DNA of 5,574 nucleotides from Pseudomonadota bacterium. GTDB lineage: Bacteria > Pseudomonadota > Alphaproteobacteria > Sphingomonadales > Sphingomonadaceae. Where the stretch lies: NCBI GenBank assembly GCA_023432995.1, contig JAEZES010000229.1, forward strand, positions 1 through 5,574, in the 5' to 3' direction. The notes beneath the pieces are model-generated. The model did not search any database. It was given only the letters and a program-made list of their open reading frames with translations, and was not told the origin of the DNA. A program made the translations under genes and the position numbers. Shown here one piece after another: positions 1-5,100 of this stretch; position 1 is the first letter of the stretch; each line of letters opens with the position of its first letter.

Positions 1-22
1 GTTCGGGACCTTCCGCCGTATT

Positions 23-1153
23 CTAGTCCGCCATCGCCGGGACGGAGCCCCAGACTTCCTCGGCCACCTCGACCACCAGGCGGATCTTGGCCGCCTGCTG
101 TTCGGTGGTGATGTCGTTGCCGTGGACGGTCGAGGCGAAGCCGCACTGCGGCGACAGCGCGAGCTGGTCGATGTCGGCGAACTTCGACGCCTCGTCGATC
201 CGCCGCTTGATGTCATCCTTGCTCTCGAGCTCGCCAAGCTTGGTGGTGACGAGGCCGAGCACCACGGTCTTGCCCTTGGGCAGGAACCGCAGCGGGGCGA
301 AGTCACCCGAGCGCGGATCGTCGTATTCGAGGAAGAAGGCGTCGATCTCGAGTTCGTTGAACATGATCTCGGCGACCGGCTCGTAGCCGCCCTCGGCCGC
401 CCAGCTCGAGCGGAAGTTGCCGCGGCACAGGTGGATCGCCTTGATCATGTCGGCCGGGGCCGAGGCGAAGCTCTCGTTGATCAGCCGGGCATAGGCGCGC
501 GGCGTCTCGTTCGGATCGACCCCGCGCGCGGCGGCGTCGGCGCGGTGGCTGTCGTCGCACAGGTAGGCGAGGTTGGTGTCGTCCATCTGGATGTAGCGGC
601 AGCCGGCGGCGGCGAGGCTGTCGACCTCGGCGCGGTAGGCGGAGGCGACGTCGGCGTAGAATTCCTCCATCGTGGGGTAGACGTCCTCGGGAATGCCGGC
701 GCGACCGGCGCGGAAGTGCAGCATCGTCGGGCTCGGGATCGCGACCTTGGGCGTCTCGCTGACGAGGCCCTTGAGGTAGTTGAAGTCGGCCAGCTGGATC
801 GGCTTGACGTGCCGGATCTTGCCCGAGACGACCATCTTCGGCGGAGCGAAGTGGACGTCCTTGCCGGCGGCGTTCTGGAACGCCTTGGCGATCCCGCCGT
901 GTTCCTCGACCCCGTCGAGCTGGAGCAGGAAGTCGGTGTGGAAGAAGTAGCGGCGGAACTCGCCGTCCGTGATGGCCTTGAGCCCGAGGCTCTCCTGCCA
1001 CTTGACGAGTTCGGCGATCGCGGCGTCCTCGATCGCACGCAGCTCGGAGTAATCGATGTTACCCGCAGCCCTGTGCTCGCGTGCCTCGATTACCGATCGC
1101 GGACGGAGGAAGGAGCCGACGTGGTCGGCACGGGACGGCAGCTTGGTCGACAT
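23..1153 (-). CDS. Cobalamin-independent methionine synthase II (MetE C-terminal domain) family zinc methyltransferase, 376 aa
   Basis: This single-domain protein matches the C-terminal catalytic half of MetE, as in the YxjG/YxjH-type stand-alone relatives (full MetE is about 750 residues). The family uses a zinc-activated thiol to accept a methyl or alkyl group, usually homocysteine with methyl-tetrahydrofolate. Visible landmarks are an N-terminal ADHVGSFLRP (residues 9-18), QMDD (189-192, where MetE has its homocysteine-binding Asp), and a full zinc set: His241 and Cys243 in HLC, Glu276 in LEYDD, and Cys337 in SPQCGFAS. All key residues are present, so it should be active in the cytoplasm. 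The start is the ATG at 1151-1153, with AGGA seven bases upstream; the reading frame is open further upstream, but that stretch lacks family similarity. It is transcribed divergently from the GST operon. The true substrate is uncertain: methionine synthesis, another thiol acceptor, or disposal of methyl groups from methoxy-aromatics are all possible. The family call is firm; the substrate is not. Confidence 0.9.
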   Translation of the reverse strand: MSTKLPSRADHVGSFLRPRSVIEAREHRAAGNIDYSELRAIEDAAIAELVKWQESLGLKAITDGEFRRYFFHTDFLLQLDGVEEHGGIAKAFQNAAGKDVHFAPPKMVVSGKIRHVKPIQLADFNYLKGLVSETPKVAIPSPTMLHFRAGRAGIPEDVYPTMEEFYADVASAYRAEVDSLAAAGCRYIQMDDTNLAYLCDDSHRADAAARGVDPNETPRAYARLINESFASAPADMIKAIHLCRGNFRSSWAAEGGYEPVAEIMFNELEIDAFFLEYDDPRSGDFAPLRFLPKGKTVVLGLVTTKLGELESKDDIKRRIDEASKFADIDQLALSPQCGFASTVHGNDITTEQQAAKIRLVVEVAEEVWGSVPAMAD

Positions 1154-1160
1154 GGGAATG

Positions 1161-1165
1161 TCCTG
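1161..1165 (-). promoter_or_regulatory. Ribosome binding site of the MetE-like gene
   Basis: Read on the minus strand this is CAGGA, followed by seven bases and the ATG at 1153. It supports the internal start codon over the much longer upstream-open frame. Confidence 0.7.
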
Positions 1166-1166
1166 T

Positions 1167-1191
1167 CTGGCTAACAATGTTGAGAAGCCAG
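1167..1191 (-). promoter_or_regulatory. Inverted repeat in the leader of the MetE-like gene
   Basis: CTGGCT (1167-1172) and AGCCAG (1186-1191) are perfect six-base inverted arms around a 13-base spacer that itself contains the small palindrome AACA-A-TGTT (1173-1181). In the minus-strand transcript it would be a hairpin ending one to two bases upstream of the CAGGA ribosome site. It could be an operator or a translation-influencing hairpin, or a chance repeat. Confidence 0.3.
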
Positions 1192-1245
1192 GGTCATAAC
1201 GCGGGCTCGCGCTCGACTGACGCGGCCTCAATACGCCGAACCCAT

Positions 1246-1258
1246 GTTGCACTGCAAC
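1246..1258. promoter_or_regulatory. Perfect 13-bp palindrome, candidate operator
   Basis: GTTGCA-C-TGCAAC is a perfect inverted repeat with six-base arms around one base. It lies near the middle of the divergent region, about 105 bp from the GST1 start and 92 bp from the MetE-like start. The symmetry and position suit binding of a dimeric regulator acting on both directions. It contains TTGCA on both strands, so it could overlap -35 elements. No regulator gene is in the window, so the binding protein is unknown. Confidence 0.5.
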
Positions 1259-1354
1259 TGAGAATTGCCCCGATAGGCGCACGAGCAGGGCGCTTGACCC
1301 GCGCGATCCGCAAACCGTAAGTCCCGCATACAAAGTTGCCGGGTCGCGCGGGCC

Positions 1355-1361
1355 GGAGAGG
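1355..1361 (+). promoter_or_regulatory. Ribosome binding site of the first GST
   Basis: GGAGAGG lies directly upstream of the ATG at 1364. It contains both GGAG (five bases from the start) and GAGG (two bases from the start), and supports 1364 as the initiation codon. Confidence 0.7.
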
Positions 1362-1363
1362 AC

Positions 1364-2131
1364 ATGGCCGAAGTCACGCTCTATCACTGGGAGCCCAATG
1401 CCAACTCGGGCAAGCCAATGCTCGCGCTGGCCGAGAAGGGAGTCGCGTTCGCCAGCCATTACATCGACATGCTCGAGTTCGACCAGCACAAGCCCGAGTA
1501 CCTCGCGGTCAACCCCCAGGGGACGATCCCGGCGATGCGCCACGGCGACAAGGTGCTGACAGAGAGCACCGCGATCATGGAATACGTCGACGAGGCGTTC
1601 GACGGCCCGCCGCTGATGCCCGCCGACCCGCGCGACCGCTGGCGCGTGCGCTGGTGGATGAAGTTCATGGACCAGTGGCTCGGGCCGAGCTTCTCGATGA
1701 TCGGCTGGTGCACCTTCGTCGGCCCCTCGCTGGCTCACAAGTCGGAGGAGGAGCGCGAGGCGATGATCGCGCGGATCCCGCTGCCCGAGCGGCGCACCGC
1801 GTGGCGCAAGGCGATGTTCGCCGAGTTCAGCGAGGCCGAGCTGGCCGAGAGCCGGCGGCGGATCGCGCAGGGCGTTGCGCTGATCGAGGCCGAGCTGGGC
1901 AAGCGCGAATTCGTCGCCAGCGATGGCTATTCGCTGGCCGACATCAACCTGTTCAATTCGCTCTACGGCCTCCCGGTGGGCAATCCGGAGTTGTGCGGGC
2001 CCGAGCAGACGCCGAAGATCTGGGCCTGGCTTAAGGCCGTGTACCGGCGGCCCGCGGTACAGCGGACCTGGGCGCTCGGGCAAGGCCGCTTCACCGACCG
2101 GTTCAACGCGATCATGGCGGAGTTCGGGTGA
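1364..2131 (+). CDS. LigF-like glutathione S-transferase, candidate catalytic subunit of a beta-aryl-etherase (BaeA-like)
   Basis: A cytoplasmic GST of 255 residues with an N-terminal thioredoxin-like domain (about 1-85) and a helical C-terminal domain (about 95-245). It resembles sphingomonad LigF closely along its length: ANSGKP at 13-18, FDQHKPEYLAVNPQGTIPA around 39-57 with the cis-proline at Pro56, the glutathione gamma-glutamyl-binding TEST at 66-69, PADP at 86-89, SMIGW at 111-115, and GYSLADI at 188-194 (GST N-capping box). LigF-type enzymes cleave the beta-O-4 ether bond of lignin dimers by glutathione attack, releasing a phenol and a glutathione thioether. Asn14/Ser15 sit where LigF has its active-site Asn-Ser. 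It is the first gene of the plus-strand cluster and its stop shares a base with the start of the next GST. GST identity is firm; beta-etherase activity and stereospecificity are inferred from this similarity and pairing. It could act on another aryl ether or halide. Confidence 0.85.
   Translation: MAEVTLYHWEPNANSGKPMLALAEKGVAFASHYIDMLEFDQHKPEYLAVNPQGTIPAMRHGDKVLTESTAIMEYVDEAFDGPPLMPADPRDRWRVRWWMKFMDQWLGPSFSMIGWCTFVGPSLAHKSEEEREAMIARIPLPERRTAWRKAMFAEFSEAELAESRRRIAQGVALIEAELGKREFVASDGYSLADINLFNSLYGLPVGNPELCGPEQTPKIWAWLKAVYRRPAVQRTWALGQGRFTDRFNAIMAEFG
2119..2122 (+). promoter_or_regulatory. Ribosome binding site of the second GST, inside the first GST gene
   Basis: GGAG lies eight bases before the ATG at 2131. 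The GTG at 2128 is in the same frame but only five bases away, so ATG 2131 is the better start. This gives a TGATG stop/start overlap and suggests translational coupling. Confidence 0.6.
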
Positions 2132-2961
2132 TGGCTGGGGTGCTCTATCACGGCGAGCCGAACGGGCCTTCGCTCAGTGTGCTCGCGGCGCTTCAAGAGA
2201 GTGGCCTGGAGATCGAGTGCTTCTGGACCAACTTGCGGGCGGGCGAACGTCACGCGATCGGACACGATCGCGGCATGATGACCGATCCCGTCCCGTACAA
2301 CCATTTCGGGATCGAGGATTTCGTCGCGGCGGACTTTTCGGTCGAAGGCGAGGGCCCCTTCCTGGTGGTCGACGGCGAAGCGATGACCGATGCGGTGTTT
2401 CTCGCCCAGTACCTCGACGAGACGGCGCAAGGCTGCGGGTTGCAGCCGGCCGACCCCTACGCGCGCTGGCAGATGCGCATGTGGTGCCGCCAGGTGACCG
2501 AGCGGCTGGCGCCGGCCGCCGCCTACCTGGGCAACCTCGCGTATACGCAGGCCTGGCTCGCCGAATGGAATGGGCAGGACTTCCACGGGATGAGCCTCGA
2601 GATCGTCAGCGAAGACCTGCGCGTGCGCTGGCAGGAGTTGCGCGACGGGGTGGTCGATGACGCCAAGGTTGCCGACAGCAAGGCCAAGGTCGCGCAGTTT
2701 GCCCAGCGGATCGAGACCCAGCTCGGCGACGGGCGCGAGTGGCTGATGGGCGCGTTCTCGATGGCCGACCTCGAGACCTTAGCCTGGTTGCGCTCGATGC
2801 GCGAGCTGGAGGCCGAAGCGTTCGCCGCTACGCCGAGGTGCAATGCATGGATGGACCGCGTCGAGGCGCGGCCGAGCGTGCAGGCGGCGCTGGCCCGCGC
2901 AACGACCGACAAGCCCGAGCACGACTTCGCGCCGGGGCCGGAAATCAACCGCTGGGGCTGA
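2131..2961 (+). CDS. Divergent glutathione S-transferase-fold protein, candidate non-catalytic partner subunit (BaeB-like)
   Basis: A 276-residue protein that is recognisably a paralogue of the upstream GST: both start with LYH-x-EPN, both have LQPADP/LMPADP (104-109 here), and FSMADLETL (209-217) matches the GST N-capping box. The thioredoxin-like half is unusual. NPxGxxPA is missing, about 20 extra residues lie between roughly 38 and 72, the cis-proline equivalent is probably Pro76 in EGPFLV, and the usual Glu-Ser glutathione pair is Asp87-Ala88. The Asn before the N-terminal Ser (Ser14) is replaced by Pro13. This pattern suggests weak or no glutathione binding by itself. With a one-base gene overlap to a LigF-like GST, the simplest reading is an obligate heterodimer partner, as in BaeAB of Novosphingobium aromaticivorans. 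GST fold is well supported; the partner role is inferred. Alternatively it binds a different thiol or ligand. Confidence 0.78.
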   Translation: MAGVLYHGEPNGPSLSVLAALQESGLEIECFWTNLRAGERHAIGHDRGMMTDPVPYNHFGIEDFVAADFSVEGEGPFLVVDGEAMTDAVFLAQYLDETAQGCGLQPADPYARWQMRMWCRQVTERLAPAAAYLGNLAYTQAWLAEWNGQDFHGMSLEIVSEDLRVRWQELRDGVVDDAKVADSKAKVAQFAQRIETQLGDGREWLMGAFSMADLETLAWLRSMRELEAEAFAATPRCNAWMDRVEARPSVQAALARATTDKPEHDFAPGPEINRWG

Positions 2962-2975
2962 GAGCCCGACCCTTG

Positions 2976-2980
2976 GGAGG
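2976..2980 (+). promoter_or_regulatory. Ribosome binding site that selects the PQQ dehydrogenase start
   Basis: GGAGG is two bases before an ATG at 2983 but eight bases before the in-frame ATG at 2989. The normal spacing favours 2989, which also gives a tidier Met-Arg signal peptide. Confidence 0.65.
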
Positions 2981-2988
2981 GGATGCAG

Positions 2989-5100
2989 ATGCGTTCGATG
3001 TGGATGATGGTCGCGTGCGCCGGGCTGGCGCTGGCGGGATGCGACCGGGGCGAAGACGGCGAAATCGATGCCGCGCGGCTGGTCGACGCCGCGGCCGATA
3101 CCGCCAACTGGCTGACCTATGGCCGCGACTATTCGGAGCAGCGCTACAGCCCGCTCGACCAGGTCAACGCCGAGACCGTCGGCGATCTCGGCCTCGCCTG
3201 GTTCGCCGACCTCGATACCGCGCGCGGCCAGGAGGGCACGCCGCTGGTGATCGACGGCCGGATCTACATCACCACCGCGTGGAGCAAGGTGAAGGCCTAC
3301 GACGCCAAGACCGGCGAACCTTTGTGGGCCTACGACCCGGAAGTGCCGGGCGAAACCGCGCCCAAGGCCTGCTGCGACGTGGTCAACCGCGGGATGGCGG
3401 CGTGGGGCGACCGCCTTTACTTCGGGACGCTTGACGGGCGGCTGATCGCGCTCGACCGCGAGACCGGCGAGGAGGCGTGGTCGACGGTGACCGTCGATCA
3501 GTCGAAGCCCTACACCATCACCGGCGCGCCGCGGGTGATCGACGGCAAGGTGATCATCGGCAACAGCGGCGCCGAGTTCGGCGTGCGCGGCTATGTCAGC
3601 GCTTACGATGCCGAGAGCGGCGAGCAGCTCTGGCGGTTCTACACGATCCCCGGCGCGCCGGGCGAGGACGGTGACGAGCCCGAATACCTCAAGAAGGCGC
3701 GCGCGACGTGGAACGGCGAGTTCTGGAAACTCGGCGGCGGCGGCACGGTGTGGGACGCGATGGCCTACGACCCCGAGCTCGACCTGCTGTACATCGGCGT
3801 CGGCAACGGATCGCCGTGGAACCAGGCGATCCGCTCGCCCGGCGGCGGCGACAACCTCTACCTGTCGTCGATCGTCGCGATCCGGCCGGATACCGGGGAA
3901 TACGTCTGGCACTACCAGGAGACGCCGGGCGAAACCTGGGACTTCACCGCGACCCAGCACATCATGCTGGCCGACCTCGAGATCGACGGACGGCTGCGCA
4001 AGGTGCTGATGCAGGCGCCGAAGAACGGCTACTTCTACGTGCTCGACCGCGCGACCGGCGAGCTGATCAGTGCCGACAACTACGTGCCGCAGACCTGGAC
4101 CACCGGGATCGACATGGAAACCGGCCGGCCGATCGTGCCGCCCGAGGCGCGCTTCGACCTGACCGGCCAGCCGTTCATCGGCACGCCCGGCGCCGGCGGC
4201 GGCCACAACTGGCACCCGATGGCGTTCAACCCCAGCGAGCGCCTGGTCTACATCCCGGCGATCGAGGCGGCGTTCCCGTACTTCCCCGAAGCCGGCTGGC
4301 AGCCCGACCACGATCGCGGCATGAACACCGGCCTCGACCTCTCGGCCGGGGCGATGCCGGCCGATCCGGCAGCCCGCGCGGCGGCGACGGCGGCGACCAA
4401 GGGCGCGCTGATCGCATGGGATCCGGTGACCCAGACCGAGCGCTGGCGGGTGCCCCATCCGAGCCCGTGGAACGGCGGCCTGCTGTCGACCGGTGGCGGC
4501 CTCGTGTTCCAGGGCAACGCCGCGGGCAACTTCGTCGCCTACTCGGCCAAGGACGGCAAGCAGCTGTGGTCGTTCTTCGCCCAGACCGGGATCATTGCCC
4601 CGCCGATCACCTACACGATCGACGGCGAGCAGTACGTCGCCGTGCTGGCCGGATGGGGCGGCGTGTTCCCGCTTTCGCCGACCGGCTTCCTGACCGAGCA
4701 GTCGGGCCCGCTGCCGAACATCTCGCGGCTGCTGGTGTTCAAGCTCGGCGGCACCGCCGAACTGCCCCCGGCGCGGGCGTTCGAGCGGCGGCCGCTCGAC
4801 CCGCCACCGTTCACCGGCACCGCGGCCCAGGTCGCCTCGGGATCGTACGACTTCGGCCGCTACTGCAGCCAGTGCCACAACGATGCGGCGATCGGCTCGA
4901 CCGTGTTGCCCGACCTGAGGCGCAGCGCCGCGCTCGAGAACCGCGACACCTGGATGGCGATCGTCCACGACGGCGCGCTCAAGGACAACGGCATGGTCAG
5001 CTTCTCGCCCTCGCTGAGCCGCGAGCGGATCGAGGCAATCCGCCAGTACGTGATCAAGCGGGCCAACGAGGACAAGGCGCTCGAGGGCCGCGGCGCGTGA
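2989..5100 (+). CDS. Quinohemoprotein (PQQ- and haem c-containing) alcohol dehydrogenase, type II, predicted lipoprotein
   Basis: A 703-residue periplasmic dehydrogenase that should oxidise an alcohol or aldehyde, passing electrons from PQQ to its own haem c and then to a cytochrome c. A lipoprotein signal ends in LALAG-Cys18; Asp19 follows. The eight-bladed PQQ propeller spans about 40-585, with repeated TGExxW blade motifs. Family residues seen are the vicinal Cys128-Cys129, calcium/PQQ ligands Glu196 (SGAEFG) and Asn273 (GNGSPWN), Trp255 (GTVWDAM) stacking on PQQ, catalytic Asp318 (TWDFTA), Lys345 (QAPKNGYFYVLDR) and GGGHNWHPM (403-411). A C-terminal cytochrome c domain (about 615-690) carries CSQCH (626-630) and a likely axial Met669 (NGMVSF). 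It is complete in every recognised motif. It lies 27 bp after the second GST and overlaps the next PQQ gene. The ATG at 2983 is the alternative start. Substrate unknown; context suggests an alcohol derived from aromatic or lignin breakdown. Confidence 0.93.
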   Translation: MRSMWMMVACAGLALAGCDRGEDGEIDAARLVDAAADTANWLTYGRDYSEQRYSPLDQVNAETVGDLGLAWFADLDTARGQEGTPLVIDGRIYITTAWSKVKAYDAKTGEPLWAYDPEVPGETAPKACCDVVNRGMAAWGDRLYFGTLDGRLIALDRETGEEAWSTVTVDQSKPYTITGAPRVIDGKVIIGNSGAEFGVRGYVSAYDAESGEQLWRFYTIPGAPGEDGDEPEYLKKARATWNGEFWKLGGGGTVWDAMAYDPELDLLYIGVGNGSPWNQAIRSPGGGDNLYLSSIVAIRPDTGEYVWHYQETPGETWDFTATQHIMLADLEIDGRLRKVLMQAPKNGYFYVLDRATGELISADNYVPQTWTTGIDMETGRPIVPPEARFDLTGQPFIGTPGAGGGHNWHPMAFNPSERLVYIPAIEAAFPYFPEAGWQPDHDRGMNTGLDLSAGAMPADPAARAAATAATKGALIAWDPVTQTERWRVPHPSPWNGGLLSTGGGLVFQGNAAGNFVAYSAKDGKQLWSFFAQTGIIAPPITYTIDGEQYVAVLAGWGGVFPLSPTGFLTEQSGPLPNISRLLVFKLGGTAELPPARAFERRPLDPPPFTGTAAQVASGSYDFGRYCSQCHNDAAIGSTVLPDLRRSAALENRDTWMAIVHDGALKDNGMVSFSPSLSRERIEAIRQYVIKRANEDKALEGRGA
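3433..3461 (+). repeat. 29-bp direct repeat shared by the two PQQ genes, copy 1
   Basis: This stretch, encoding DGRLIALDR in the first PQQ dehydrogenase, is identical base for base to 5538-5566 in the second. It reflects paralogy in a conserved propeller blade, possibly helped by gene conversion. Confidence 0.6.
5083..5087 (+). promoter_or_regulatory. Ribosome binding site of the second PQQ dehydrogenase
   Basis: GAGGG lies nine bases before the GTG at 5097, inside the last codons of the upstream gene. It supports a GTG start coupled to termination of the first PQQ gene. Confidence 0.5.

Larger units (their letters stand above)
1154..1363. promoter_or_regulatory. Divergent intergenic promoter region
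   Basis: These 210 bp separate the starts of two divergently transcribed genes and must carry at least the promoter of the MetE-like gene and that of the GST/PQQ cluster. The region is visibly less GC-rich than the genes. On the plus strand a good -35-like TTGACC lies at 1294-1299, but the hexamer 17 bases downstream (GTAAGT, 1317-1322) is a poor -10. On the minus strand TTGCAG (inside the palindrome at 1246-1258) followed 18 bases later by TATTGA is another weak candidate. No promoter can be assigned firmly. Two inverted repeats are listed separately. No ORF with family similarity was seen here. Confidence 0.6.

Noticed and set aside
122..1174. 350-residue plus-strand open frame opposite the methyltransferase
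   Set aside because: It is a shadow of the minus-strand gene, with low-complexity Val/Gly/Ala/Asp-rich sequence and no recognisable domain.
1154..2083. N-terminal extension of the minus-strand methyltransferase frame up to 2083
   Set aside because: The extension is antisense to the GST gene, is rich in Arg/Leu/Gly/Ala without family similarity, and the ATG at 1153 has a good ribosome site and begins exactly where MetE-family similarity starts.
2128..2130. GTG at 2128 as the start of the second GST
   Set aside because: The ATG immediately after it has better spacing to GGAG and is the stronger initiation codon.
2983..2985. ATG at 2983 as the start of the first PQQ dehydrogenase
   Set aside because: Only two bases separate it from GGAGG, whereas the in-frame ATG at 2989 has eight. 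It remains possible and adds only two residues.
2779..4968. 729-residue open frame on the minus strand
   Set aside because: It is antisense to the PQQ dehydrogenase, whose protein motifs are unmistakable. Its composition is typical of a high-GC shadow frame.
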